Source of the DNA: Chitinibacter bivalviorum
GTDB taxonomy: Bacteria; Pseudomonadota; Gammaproteobacteria; Burkholderiales; Chitinibacteraceae
Length of the DNA: 64,000 nucleotides
NCBI RefSeq assembly: GCF_013403565.1
Contig: NZ_CP058627.1
Coordinates: forward strand, 310,001-374,000
Direction: 5' to 3'
Below are positions 48,338 through 57,241 of this stretch, piece after piece. The notes beneath the pieces are model-generated. The model was not told the DNA's origin. It made no database searches and worked only from the letters and a program-made list of their open reading frames with translations. The first letter of the stretch is position 1. Each line of letters opens with the position of its first letter. The translations under genes and the position numbers were made by a program.

Positions 48338-49993
48338 TTACATACCGGTATACATCGGCCCGCCGCTGCCCTCGGGGACGACCCAATGGATATTTTGCTG
48401 CGGATCTTTAATGTCACAGGTTTTGCAGTGCAGGCAGTTTTGCGCGTTGATTTGCAATTTTTGCTCGCCTTGTAACTCGACAATCTCATACACCCCAGCC
48501 GGGCAGTAACGGCTTTCTGGGCTGGCGTATTCATTCAGATTACAAATAATCGGCACTGCTTCATCGCGCAGTTGTAAATGGCTAGGCTGATCGTGTTCGT
48601 GCGAGACATTGGCCAGTGTGAGCGAATCGAGCTTGCTGAACGTCAGTACGCCATCAGGTTTGGGATACTTAATCGGCGTAACGGTGTTTGCTGGGCGCAA
48701 TGTGGCGTTGTCGGGCGTGGTGCTGCGCAAAGTCCATGGCGTTTTAATGCCAAAGCGCGCCAGCCATAATTCAAAACCGGCATACATCGTGCCGCCCAAA
48801 GTACCGAATTTGGATAGCGCAGGTTTCACATTACGCACCGATTCCAGCTCGGCCCAGACCGGGGACGCGGCTAGTTTGGCGCTGTAGCTGCTCAATTCAT
48901 CATTGCTGCGACCGGCCGCCAGCGCTTCAACCACGGCTTCAGCGGCGTAAATGCCGGAAAACATCGCGTTGTGTGTGCCTTTGATGCGGGGGAAGTTGAG
49001 CAAGCCTGCGCTACAGCCCATCAGCACACCGCCGGGGAAGGTCAATTTGGGTAATGATTGAAAGCCGCCTTCGGCAATGGCGCGCGCACCGTAAGCGATG
49101 CGCTTCGCGCCTTTAAATAGACCACGAATTTTGGGATGCGTTTTAAAGCGCTGTAGCTCATCAAATGGCGACAAATAAGGGTTTTGGTAATTCAGGTGCA
49201 CGACATAACCGACGGCGACCTGATTATTCGGTAAATGATAGATAAACGCGCCGCCGCTGGTGTTGTTGTCGAGCGGCCAGCCTTGCGCATGTTGAACTTT
49301 ACCGAGCTGATGCTGTTCCGGCGCAACTTGCCATACTTCTTTGACACCGAGGCCATAGTGCTGCGGATCGGCGTCTTTGCGTAAATCAAATTTAGCCTCT
49401 AAATCGCCCGCTAAGGAGCCACGTGCGCCTTCGGCAAATAGCGTGTACTTAGCAATAATCTCAATCCCACGCGCAAAATCGGCTTTGGGTTTGCCGTTTT
49501 TGGCAATGCCCATATCGCCAGTGGCGACGCCGCGCACCGCGCCCTTCGGATCATTCTCGTTATAAAGTACTTCGGCAGCCGCAAAGCCGGGGTAAATTTC
49601 CACACCGAGGCTTTCCGCTTGCTCAGCCAGCCAAGCGCACACTTCACCAAGGCGCACGATAAAACAGCCTTCATTATGCAATTGCGATGGCAAGAGCATT
49701 TGTGGCATGGGGTAGGCACTGTCTTCGTCGAGGATAAAAAACTCATCGCTGGTGACTGCGGTAGCGAGCTTGGGCGCTTGTTGTTGCCAATCTGGCAAAA
49801 GTTGATTCAGGGCGATCGGGTCGATCACAGCGCCGGACAAGATATGCGCGCCGACCTGTGCGCCTTTTTCCAGAATACAGACAGAAAGATCAGCATTGAG
49901 CTGCTTGAGTTTGATCGCCGCCGCCAAGCCTGACGGGCCTGCGCCCACGATAACGACGTCGTATTCCATTTGATCGCGCTGCAGATCGCTCAT
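48338..49993 (-). CDS. Electron transfer flavoprotein-ubiquinone oxidoreductase
   Basis: A 551-residue membrane-associated flavoprotein passing electrons from ETF to ubiquinone. The FAD loop VVIVGAGPSGLAAAI is near residue 14 and the C-terminal [4Fe-4S] ferredoxin-like site reads CLHCKTCDIKDP near residue 522, followed by WVVPEGSGGPMY. The start has AAGGA upstream. It is divergent from etfBA, whose product is its electron donor. Confidence 0.96.
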   Translation of the reverse strand: MSDLQRDQMEYDVVIVGAGPSGLAAAIKLKQLNADLSVCILEKGAQVGAHILSGAVIDPIALNQLLPDWQQQAPKLATAVTSDEFFILDEDSAYPMPQMLLPSQLHNEGCFIVRLGEVCAWLAEQAESLGVEIYPGFAAAEVLYNENDPKGAVRGVATGDMGIAKNGKPKADFARGIEIIAKYTLFAEGARGSLAGDLEAKFDLRKDADPQHYGLGVKEVWQVAPEQHQLGKVQHAQGWPLDNNTSGGAFIYHLPNNQVAVGYVVHLNYQNPYLSPFDELQRFKTHPKIRGLFKGAKRIAYGARAIAEGGFQSLPKLTFPGGVLMGCSAGLLNFPRIKGTHNAMFSGIYAAEAVVEALAAGRSNDELSSYSAKLAASPVWAELESVRNVKPALSKFGTLGGTMYAGFELWLARFGIKTPWTLRSTTPDNATLRPANTVTPIKYPKPDGVLTFSKLDSLTLANVSHEHDQPSHLQLRDEAVPIICNLNEYASPESRYCPAGVYEIVELQGEQKLQINAQNCLHCKTCDIKDPQQNIHWVVPEGSGGPMYTGM

Positions 49994-50049
49994 GACTAAT
50001 CCTTATACCGATAGCTGTAAAAATTCTATATCTACTGAGTAGATTAAAG

Positions 50050-50078
50050 TTGTTAAGTTTTGTTAATTTACTTATATT
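50050..50078 (+). promoter_or_regulatory. Possible sigma-70 promoter for etfBA
   Basis: TTGTTA at 50050-50055 and TATATT at 50073-50078 are 17 bases apart in an AT-rich divergent region, about 75 bases before etfB. Confidence 0.4.
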
Positions 50079-50152
50079 CTACCTTTGTTTACAATATGCC
50101 GCAAAACCAACCGAAGACTAACGGTTTTAGTCTGTGTGTGTGAGCCCTAATT

Positions 50153-50902
50153 ATGAAAATTTTGGTCAATATCAAGCGTGTGGTGGACTACCAAGTCACC
50201 GTGCGTCCAACTGCAGACGGCAAAGATGTCGAAACTGCGGGCGTTAAAATGAGTATCAATCCATTCGACGAAAACGCCCTCGAAGCGGCTGTTCGTTTGA
50301 AAGAGGCTGGTGTTGCGACTGAAGTGCTTGCGGTTGCGATTGGTGCCGCTGCAAATCAGGATGTATTGCGCCACGCCCTGGCGATGGGCGCGGATCGCGC
50401 CTTGCTGGTTGAAACTGATGCGCCAGTGCAAACACTGCAAACGGCCAAAGTTTTAAAAGCACTGGTTGAGCGCGAAGCGCCCCAACTGGTGATGACCGGT
50501 AAACAAGCCATTGACGACGATGCCGCTGAAACCGCGCAAATGCTATCTGCTTTGCTCGATTGGCCGCAAGCGACTTTTGCTTCGGACATTCAAATTGCTG
50601 ATGGTCGCGCCACCGTCGTGCGCGAGATTGATGGCGGCCAAGAAACGATTTCTTTTGCTTTGCCAGCCGTGATCAGCGCCGATTTGCGTCTGAACGAGCC
50701 GCGCTTTATTAAATTGCCCGCACTGATGATGGCGAAGAAAAAGCCGCTGGAAAATATTGCTTTGGCCGATCTGGGCAATACTGCTGCGCCAAGCTTGACG
50801 CTGCAAGCGGTGAATGAGCCGCCAGCGCGTAAAGCCGGCCGCGTATTGAATAATGTTGCTGAATTAGTTGCTGCCTTGCGCGCAGAGAAGGTGCTGCCAT
50901 GA
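50153..50902 (+). CDS. etfB: Electron transfer flavoprotein beta subunit
   Basis: A 249-residue ETF beta subunit, which binds AMP and forms the interface for acyl-CoA dehydrogenases. MKILVNIKRVVDYQVTVR and the signature region VREIDGGQETISFALPAVISADLRLNEPRF (ETF beta motif) are present. It overlaps etfA by four bases (ATGA). Confidence 0.96.
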   Translation: MKILVNIKRVVDYQVTVRPTADGKDVETAGVKMSINPFDENALEAAVRLKEAGVATEVLAVAIGAAANQDVLRHALAMGADRALLVETDAPVQTLQTAKVLKALVEREAPQLVMTGKQAIDDDAAETAQMLSALLDWPQATFASDIQIADGRATVVREIDGGQETISFALPAVISADLRLNEPRFIKLPALMMAKKKPLENIALADLGNTAAPSLTLQAVNEPPARKAGRVLNNVAELVAALRAEKVLP

Positions 50903-51837
50903 GTATTCTAGTTATTGCCGAAATCGATAGCCACGGCATTAAAGCGGCGACGCGTTCGGCCATCGCGGCTGCTGGCCAATTTGGCGAAGAAGTTCATTTG
51001 CTGCTGGCTGGATCTGATTTGGCGGGCATTGCTGCTAAAGCTAAGTCTATCAATGGCTTGAGCAAGATACTGGTGGCCGATGCTGCTGAATACGCACATG
51101 GCGTAGCGGAAAACCTAACACCATTGCTGGTGAAACTGGCTCCGAGCTACAGTACCGTCGTGGCGGCGGCTACGAGCTTTGGTAAAAACCTCTTACCACG
51201 TGCCGCAGCCTTGCTCGATGCGGCGATGGTGTCGGAAGTCACCAAGATCGTGAGCGCACGCACTTTTGTGCGCCCGATTTATGCCGGCAATTTGAATGCA
51301 ACGGTAGAAGCGCCAGCAGGTTTGGCCTTGATCACAATTCGCCCAACTGTGTTTGAAGCGGCGGCTGAAACTGGCGGCGATGCCGCGATTGAAAATATTG
51401 CCGCAACGGGTGACGCTGGGAAAACGACGTTTGTTAGCCGTGAGCTAGCCGTGTCGGATCGTCCAGAGCTCGCGACAGCGAAGGTGGTAATTTCTGGTGG
51501 CCGCTCGCTCGGTAGCAAAGAAGCTTTCCACGGCACGCTGGAGCCACTGGCGGCGCAATTGGGCGCAGCCATTGGAGCAACGCGTGCCGCAGTGGATAGC
51601 GGTATGGCGCCGAATGACTGGCAAGTCGGCCAGACGGGCACGGTGATTGCGCCTGATCTGTATATCGCCTTTGGTGTATCGGGTGCAGCCCAGCACGTGG
51701 GCGGCATTAAAGATGCCAAAGTAATCGTCGCGGTGAATACCGACCCCGATGCGCCGATTTTCCAAGTCGCTGATTATGGCCTGGTTGCTGATTTGTTTAA
51801 TGTGGTGCCTGAGCTCACCGCAGCCCTCCAGCATTAA
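50899..51837 (+). CDS. etfA: Electron transfer flavoprotein alpha subunit
   Basis: A 312-residue ETF alpha subunit carrying FAD in the C-terminal domain, with the family signature VISGGRSLGSKEAF near residue 197, GATRAAVDSGMAPNDWQVGQTG near 233 and NTDPDAPIFQVADYGLVADLF near the end. Together with etfB and the ETF-QO gene it forms a complete route from fatty-acid or amino-acid oxidation to the quinone pool. Confidence 0.97.
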   Translation: MSILVIAEIDSHGIKAATRSAIAAAGQFGEEVHLLLAGSDLAGIAAKAKSINGLSKILVADAAEYAHGVAENLTPLLVKLAPSYSTVVAAATSFGKNLLPRAAALLDAAMVSEVTKIVSARTFVRPIYAGNLNATVEAPAGLALITIRPTVFEAAAETGGDAAIENIAATGDAGKTTFVSRELAVSDRPELATAKVVISGGRSLGSKEAFHGTLEPLAAQLGAAIGATRAAVDSGMAPNDWQVGQTGTVIAPDLYIAFGVSGAAQHVGGIKDAKVIVAVNTDPDAPIFQVADYGLVADLFNVVPELTAALQH

Positions 51838-51857
51838 AACTGTTTAAGGTTAAGAAA

Positions 51858-52634
51858 ATGTCAAAGTTTGCCCATGAAACCGTCCTGACCGTACGTCACT
51901 GGAATGATTCGCTGTTTAGCTTTACGACCACACGTGATGAGTCGCTGCGTTTCGAAAACGGCCAATTCGTGATGATCGGTCTGGAAGTGGATGACAAGCC
52001 GCTGGTACGTGCCTACTCAATTGCCAGCGCCAATTATGAAGAAAACCTCGAGTTCTTCAGCATTAAAGTGCCCAATGGCCCGCTGACCTCGCGTCTGCAG
52101 CACTTAAAAGAAGGCGACAAATTGTTGGTGAGCCGCAAGCCCACTGGCACGCTGGTGCTGTCGGATTTGAAACCAGGTAAAAACTTGTACTACCTCAGTA
52201 CAGGTACTGGTTTGGCGCCATTTATGAGCTTGATTAAAGACCCAGAAGCCTACGAGCGCTTTGACAAGATCATTTTGGTGCACGGCGTGCGTACCGTGAG
52301 CGAGCTCGCTTATGCGGAATACATCCAGCACGATTTGCCAAATAACGAATACTTTGGCGATATGGTCAAAGACAAGCTGATCTACTACCCAACGGTGACG
52401 CGCGAGCCATTCCGTAATCAAGGTCGTCTGACTGATTTGTTTGAATCAGGCAAATTGACCGACGATATCGGCTTGCCACCGCTGAACCCAGAAACCGACC
52501 GGGCGATGTTGTGCGGTAGTCCAGCGATGCTGGAAGACACGTGCAAAATGCTGGATGCGCGTGGTTTCCAAGTATCGCCACGCATTGGTACACCAGGTGA
52601 TTACGTGATTGAGCGCGCATTCGTAGAGAAATAA
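51858..52634 (+). CDS. fpr: Ferredoxin--NADP(+) reductase
   Basis: A 258-residue FAD enzyme of the bacterial FNR family. RAYSIASANYEE near residue 50 binds FAD, STGTGLAPFMSLIKDPE near residue 114 binds NADP, and the C-terminus ends in VIERAFVEK, as is usual for the subclass with a C-terminal aromatic/aliphatic tail. It supplies or drains electrons for ferredoxin or flavodoxin. It is 20 bases after etfA. Confidence 0.94.
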   Translation: MSKFAHETVLTVRHWNDSLFSFTTTRDESLRFENGQFVMIGLEVDDKPLVRAYSIASANYEENLEFFSIKVPNGPLTSRLQHLKEGDKLLVSRKPTGTLVLSDLKPGKNLYYLSTGTGLAPFMSLIKDPEAYERFDKIILVHGVRTVSELAYAEYIQHDLPNNEYFGDMVKDKLIYYPTVTREPFRNQGRLTDLFESGKLTDDIGLPPLNPETDRAMLCGSPAMLEDTCKMLDARGFQVSPRIGTPGDYVIERAFVEK

Positions 52635-52671
52635 TCTTTCAAAGCTTTGCTACAGCAGCGAGTGCCATATC

Positions 52672-52699
52672 AAACCCCGCAAGCGTTGCGGGGTTTTTT
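52672..52699 (+). terminator. Intrinsic terminator after fpr
   Basis: AACCCCGCAA, loop GC, GTTGCGGGGTTTTTTC. Confidence 0.85.
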
Positions 52700-52730
52700 C
52701 TTGTGTTGTAGCTGCGTAGCCTCACAACGA

Positions 52731-52751
52731 TTGCGTTTGCGCTAAACGCAA
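52731..52751. repeat. Palindrome upstream of the STAS gene
   Basis: TTGCGTTT and AAACGCAA around GCGCT, a perfect 8-base inverted repeat 50 bases before the STAS start. It has no T-run and could be an operator or a structured leader. Confidence 0.45.
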
Positions 52752-52802
52752 GCGCTGACTAGACTTTGACCTGAACGCATCTTTTAGGAATTGGGGCAGG
52801 GC

Positions 52803-53102
52803 ATGCAAACTCAAATCAGTTTTGATCAGGGCCGCGGTCGTATCACTATGACGGGCAATTTTACGTTTGAATCACATCGTGAATTCAAACAAGCAAGCAC
52901 TAGCGTGTTGGAACATCCTGGCTTAAATGAGATTGAACTGGATTTCGCGGCAGTGGATTATATGGATTCGGCCGCTTTGGGCATGTTGCTGCTCCTGAAT
53001 GAACGCGCGAGTGGTCGCAAAGTGACTTTGATCCATTGCAAAGGCACGGTGAAGTCGGTGTTGGATATCGCCAATTTTGGCAAGATTTTTGAAATTCGCT
53101 AA
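52803..53102 (+). CDS. STAS domain protein (anti-sigma factor antagonist type)
   Basis: A 99-residue single STAS domain. The conserved phosphorylation region DYMDSAALGMLLLL near residue 50 contains the serine that is phosphorylated in SpoIIAA-like proteins, and IANFGKIFEI closes the fold. Such proteins switch partner anti-sigma/kinase proteins on and off; no partner gene is in the window. The ATG at 52803 follows a G-rich ribosome binding site. Confidence 0.88.
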   Translation: MQTQISFDQGRGRITMTGNFTFESHREFKQASTSVLEHPGLNEIELDFAAVDYMDSAALGMLLLLNERASGRKVTLIHCKGTVKSVLDIANFGKIFEIR

Positions 53103-53117
53103 TCGATGTGTGCAAAA

Positions 53118-53145
53118 TAAAAACCGGCCTAGGCCGGTTTTTTTA
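53118..53145. terminator. Bidirectional terminator between the STAS gene and ntrC
   Basis: A perfect palindrome AAAACCGGCCTAGGCCGG followed by T7 on the plus strand and by TTTTATTTT on the minus strand. Confidence 0.87.
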
Positions 53146-53155
53146 TGGGTAATGA

Positions 53156-54553
53156 TTAGATTTGTTCGTCAATGCCCAATTCTTGGATTTTTCTAGTCAG
53201 GGTATTACGTCCCCAGCCCAATAATTCAGAGGCTTCTATTCGCTTACCCCCAGTGTGTATGAGCGCGGCCTCAATCACCGCCCGCTCAAACATTGGCATG
53301 ATTTCATCCAAAATGCGTGTATCGCCCCGTGTGATGCGCAAGTTAAGCTCGTGGCTAAGGGCTTGGCGCCAATCGCCGACCGCAAGCGGTGCTTGAGCAG
53401 ATTGATCAATTAGCTCAGGCGGCAAATCAGCGGCCTCGACCACTTGGCCGGGCGCCATCACTGTAATCCAATGGCACACATTTTCTAGCTGGCGCACATT
53501 ACCCGGAAAGGCAAAGCTCGAAAGCCAGGCCATGGCCGCTTCCGATAAACGCTTGGTTTCTACGCCCAACTCTTGGGCCGACTTTTGCAAAAAGTGTTTC
53601 GCCAAAATCGGAATATCCTGACTCCGTTCGCGCAGGGAAGGTAAACGCAGCCGGATAACATTAAGACGGTGAAACAGGTCTTCGCGAAATTGGCCTGCTT
53701 TAACTCGGTCTTCCAAGTTTTGGTGGGTGGCGGCAATCACGCGCACATTGGCTTTAATCGGTTGATGGCCACCGACGCGATAGAAGAAACCATCGGATAG
53801 CACTCGCAGTAAACGGGTTTGCAGATCCAGTGGCATATCACCAATTTCATCGAGAAACAGCGTGCCGCCTTCAGCTTGCTCAAAGCGGCCGGTGCGTTTG
53901 GCATCTGCACCCGTAAATGCGCCGCGTTCGTGGCCGAATAATTCCGATTCGAGCAAATCTTTGGGAATGGCCGCGCTATTGATGGCCACAAAGGGCTTGT
54001 TGGCGCGCTGGCTATGGCGATGCAGCGCGCGGGCGACTAATTCTTTGCCGCTCCCTGATTCGCCCGTAATCATCACGGTGGCGGCTGATTGCGATAGACG
54101 CCCAATAGCACGGAATACTTCTTGCATCGCGGGCGCTTGGCCGAGCATTTCGGGTAGATTGGTCGGCGCTTCGATGCTGTCGGCCAGTTGTTCGCTTTCT
54201 TGCAGCGCGCGGCGGATTAATGCAATCGCCTGATCGACATCGAATGGCTTGGGAAGGTATTCAAATGCCCCGCCTTGAAACGCCGAAACCGCACTATCCA
54301 AGTCAGAATGCGCCGTCATGATAATGACGGGGATTTGTGGCCAATCGCGCTTAACGATGTCCAGCAGCGCCAAGCCCGACTCGCCGGGCATGCGAATATC
54401 GCTCACGATCACCTGAGGTTGTTCGATTTGCAGGCGATTGAGGGCTTCAGTTGCCGATGGAAAAGTCGCATGCGCAATTTGTTCCCGACTTAATGCCTTT
54501 TCAAAGACCCAGCGAATCGAGCGATCATCATCAATTACCCAAACTGAATTCAT
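53156..54553 (-). CDS. ntrC: Nitrogen regulation response regulator NtrC
   Basis: A 465-residue sigma-54 activator. The receiver domain has Asp52 (VSDIRMPG), the AAA+ domain has GESGSGKE and the sigma-54 contact loop GAFTGA, and the C-terminal Fis-type helix-turn-helix reads EASELLGWGRNTLTRKIQELG. It activates nitrogen-starvation genes with RpoN, whose gene is also in the window. It is three bases downstream of ntrB. Confidence 0.96.
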   Translation of the reverse strand: MNSVWVIDDDRSIRWVFEKALSREQIAHATFPSATEALNRLQIEQPQVIVSDIRMPGESGLALLDIVKRDWPQIPVIIMTAHSDLDSAVSAFQGGAFEYLPKPFDVDQAIALIRRALQESEQLADSIEAPTNLPEMLGQAPAMQEVFRAIGRLSQSAATVMITGESGSGKELVARALHRHSQRANKPFVAINSAAIPKDLLESELFGHERGAFTGADAKRTGRFEQAEGGTLFLDEIGDMPLDLQTRLLRVLSDGFFYRVGGHQPIKANVRVIAATHQNLEDRVKAGQFREDLFHRLNVIRLRLPSLRERSQDIPILAKHFLQKSAQELGVETKRLSEAAMAWLSSFAFPGNVRQLENVCHWITVMAPGQVVEAADLPPELIDQSAQAPLAVGDWRQALSHELNLRITRGDTRILDEIMPMFERAVIEAALIHTGGKRIEASELLGWGRNTLTRKIQELGIDEQI

Positions 54554-54556
54554 GGT

Positions 54557-55606
54557 TTAGTCCTGTTTTTGCCATGCATTGAGCGGCAATGTAATCGTAA
54601 ATGAAGTGAAACCGGGACGGCTTTCAAACTCGATCGTGCCGTGATGCTGGGCCACGTAGGTATGCGCTAAATGTAGGCCGATACCCGTACCGCCCGGGCG
54701 ACCTGACACCAGGGGATAAAACAAAGTTTCGGTCAGATGCTCGGGAATCCCGGGTCCGTTGTCGGTGATCTCCAATTTCAATGCTAAAGGGTAGCGACGG
54801 CGGTTGAGTGTAACTTGGCGGGCGATGCGGGTACGCAGCACGACCTCGCCAATGCCGCTCATGGCTTGAATCGCATTGCGCACAATATTCAGTACCGATT
54901 GGATCAGTTGTTCTTTATCGGCAATCAGATCGGGCAAGCTGGTGTCGTAATCACGGCGCACAGCTAATCCACTAGGGGTTTCGGCCAGCACCAAGCTGCG
55001 AACACGTTCCAATACTTCGTGAATATTGAGCTCTTTCAGTTGTGGTAGGCGATGCGGGGTCAGCAGGCGATCGAGCAGGCTTTGTAAGCGCAAGGCTTCA
55101 TCCACAATGACCTGTGTGTATTCTTTGAGCTGTGGGTCAGGTAACTCGTGGGCCAGCAATTGCGCCGCCCCACGGATGCCGCCGAGCGGATTTTTAATCT
55201 CGTGCGCCAGATTGCGAATCAGCTCGCGATTGGCTTGTTGCTGAGCTTGTAGGCGCTCTTCGTTCACGATCCGCCGTTGCTGATCAATGCGGCGAATCTC
55301 CAGCAATAATGCAGCGGCATCTGATTCGATTGGGGTGGCGTCGAGCGTGACGTACATTTCCCCTTCGCTACCAAATATGATGAGCTCATGCTCGGTAATC
55401 GAGATGTTTTGTGCCAGCGCGGCTTTGGCAGCCATGACCACGGCACTATCTTGGCCAAATGCTTGTGCCAGATAATTACCAACCACGGCGCGTAAACTAA
55501 ATAAGCTATTGGCCGTTGGATTGGCATAACAAATTAAGCCATCGTGATCGATGGCGATGACGGCTGCATCTAAAAAGTCGAGACCAGCAAATGCGGGATG
55601 ACTCAT
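54557..55606 (-). CDS. ntrB: Nitrogen regulation histidine kinase NtrB
   Basis: A 349-residue cytoplasmic sensor kinase with an N-terminal PAS domain, the phosphorylated His135 in NLAHEIKNPLGGIRGAAQLL and a C-terminal HATPase (ITDNGPGIPEH, GRPGGTGIGLHLA). No membrane segments, as expected for NtrB/GlnL, which is controlled by PII. It phosphorylates the neighbouring NtrC. No glnA is in the window. Confidence 0.95.
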   Translation of the reverse strand: MSHPAFAGLDFLDAAVIAIDHDGLICYANPTANSLFSLRAVVGNYLAQAFGQDSAVVMAAKAALAQNISITEHELIIFGSEGEMYVTLDATPIESDAAALLLEIRRIDQQRRIVNEERLQAQQQANRELIRNLAHEIKNPLGGIRGAAQLLAHELPDPQLKEYTQVIVDEALRLQSLLDRLLTPHRLPQLKELNIHEVLERVRSLVLAETPSGLAVRRDYDTSLPDLIADKEQLIQSVLNIVRNAIQAMSGIGEVVLRTRIARQVTLNRRRYPLALKLEITDNGPGIPEHLTETLFYPLVSGRPGGTGIGLHLAHTYVAQHHGTIEFESRPGFTSFTITLPLNAWQKQD

Positions 55607-55696
55607 GAGGCAACTCCAATAAGTGGGTTCGCAAGATAATGCAGCCTAAAGCAAAAGTCAGGCCAGTTTTTTATACACGAAACGGTGGTCAGATAC

Positions 55697-55730
55697 AAAA
55701 AAACGCACCTAATTGGTGCGTTTTTGCGAG
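55697..55730 (-). terminator. Intrinsic terminator after the DUF4124 gene
   Basis: On the minus strand AAAAACGCACC, loop AATTA, GGTGCGTTTTTTTG follows the stop at 55742. Confidence 0.85.
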
Positions 55731-55741
55731 GTGGTGCAGCT

Positions 55742-56236
55742 TTAGCGCACCCTTGATAATTCGGCTTGCAGTGCGGCGACGTTTTTCTCGTGCATCACAA
55801 TGGTTTCACGCAAGCGGCCGATGCGATCGAGATACATTTTCGGGTTGGCTTTCTCATCGGCACTGCGATTGGCATCGGCTTCTTGCAGGGCTTTTTTGGC
55901 GTTGCCCAGCAGAATTTGCTCGCTGGCTAACTCTTCGCTCAGAATTTGTTTGCGATTGCTATCGCGGCTTTTTTGGGTCGCGGCATCGACTTTTGGAAAA
56001 TTAACTGGCGAAGGCACGCTGACTTTATTGGTCGGGGTGCGCGTGCTATTGGCGCTGCTATTGCCACTGTCGCTGCGTCGTGGTGCCGCAGGTTCACTCA
56101 TAATGCGCACAGCCCCTTTGATGGGGGTATTGGTGAAGGTGACATTGCCACTTTCATCGACATATTTATAAATGTCGGCCCAGCTCAGCGTGGTGGCGAG
56201 CGATAGAAAAAAGGTCAAAAGCGTTTTTGCGTACAT
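55742..56236 (-). CDS. DUF4124 domain periplasmic protein
   Basis: A 164-residue protein with a signal peptide (MYAKTLLTFFLSLATTLSWA), the short DUF4124 domain directly after it (DIYKYVDESGNVTFTNTP), a Ser/Asn/Pro-rich linker, and a C-terminal charged coiled coil (residues about 95-160). DUF4124 occurs in many betaproteobacterial envelope proteins without known function. The ATG at 56236 gives a proper signal peptide; the longer frame does not. Confidence 0.85.
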   Translation of the reverse strand: MYAKTLLTFFLSLATTLSWADIYKYVDESGNVTFTNTPIKGAVRIMSEPAAPRRSDSGNSSANSTRTPTNKVSVPSPVNFPKVDAATQKSRDSNRKQILSEELASEQILLGNAKKALQEADANRSADEKANPKMYLDRIGRLRETIVMHEKNVAALQAELSRVR

Positions 56237-56273
56237 GCCCGTAAGGTAACACAGTCTGGTAGTGTGATTGAAA

Positions 56274-56564
56274 TTACTGTGCACTGGTGTCTGAATGTCC
56301 CAATGGTTTGTCGGGGGCAATGTGATCACGCACACGCTGTTTGAGTACTTTGGCTTCAGGAAAACCACCATCGGTTTTTCGATCCCAGATCAAATGCTCA
56401 TCGCAATGAATCAGGAAAATGCCACCAGTTCCTGGTTGCAAAGCGACTTCGCCTATTTCGAATGCAAAGGTGCTTAATAGTTCCTGCGCCAGCCATGCGC
56501 TGCGGAGCATCCAGTTGCACTGGGTGCAGTAATGTATGGTGATGCGTGGCTTTTCCGAAATCAA
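56274..56564 (-). CDS. Rdx (SelT/SelW/SelH) family thioredoxin-like protein
   Basis: A 96-residue protein with the redox motif CTQC in IHYCTQCNWMLRSAWLAQELL, a beta strand GTGGIFLIHCDEHLIWDRK and a conserved GGFPEAKVLKQRVRD end. Bacterial members use Cys in place of selenocysteine and their role is unknown. The start is TTG at 56564, overlapping the stop of the HAD gene (TTGA), with AAAGGA nine bases upstream; no ATG or GTG is available. Confidence 0.85.
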   Translation of the reverse strand: MISEKPRITIHYCTQCNWMLRSAWLAQELLSTFAFEIGEVALQPGTGGIFLIHCDEHLIWDRKTDGGFPEAKVLKQRVRDHIAPDKPLGHSDTSAQ

Positions 56565-57181
56565 AATTTCAATCCTTTATCACGCAGTTGCTGGGCTGTT
56601 GCGGCGGCGCTGGTGTGATGAATACCGTACCAGCCCACATTACACGCCCCTTGGGCATTGATTGCTGAGTCATCGATGAAAATCAAATCTTCCGGTTTCG
56701 CTGCGGGATGGTGTTGCAAGATGCGCTGATACATGAGGTGGTATATGGCTGGATCAGGCTTAATGATTTGTTCCTGGCCAGATACTACGATGTCGGTGAT
56801 GCGTTGCAAGAAAGGATAATGCTCCCATGCATAAGGGAAAGTTTCGTTTGACCAATTGGTGAGGCCAAAAATGGGGTATCCCGCTGACTCTAAGGCCTCG
56901 AACAAGGCCATCCCTTCAGGTAGTAAGCCGGGCAGCATTTCAGTCCAGCGCGCATAAAATGCTTCGATCAGCTCGGCATACTCGGGAAACTCTGCAATCT
57001 TGGCAGCCGTTCCATCTGTCAGCGAGCGTCCACGATCTTGCTCGATATTCCATGTGCCATTACAGACATGCTGTAAAAACCATGCGCGCTCGCTTGGGTC
57101 TGGAATGAGCTTTTGGTAGAGATAATCGGGATTCCAGTCAAACAGAACGCCGCCAAAATCGAAGACAATGATTGCTTGCAT
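56561..57181 (-). CDS. HAD family hydrolase (YihX-like)
   Basis: A 206-residue HAD-IA hydrolase with the nucleophile motif FDFGGVLFDWN at residues 7-17, GLTNWSNE near residue 105 (motif II), KPDPAIYHLM (motif III Lys) and IFIDDSAINAQGA (motif IV). Members remove phosphate from sugar phosphates such as glucose-1-phosphate or act as haloacid dehalogenases; the substrate is not known here. It is coupled to the downstream Rdx gene. Confidence 0.88.
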   Translation of the reverse strand: MQAIIVFDFGGVLFDWNPDYLYQKLIPDPSERAWFLQHVCNGTWNIEQDRGRSLTDGTAAKIAEFPEYAELIEAFYARWTEMLPGLLPEGMALFEALESAGYPIFGLTNWSNETFPYAWEHYPFLQRITDIVVSGQEQIIKPDPAIYHLMYQRILQHHPAAKPEDLIFIDDSAINAQGACNVGWYGIHHTSAAATAQQLRDKGLKF

Positions 57182-57241
57182 GGGCTTGGGCTTGAAGGCA
57201 AAACGCTATTTTATGCGATTTTAATCGTGGGGTAACGAATT

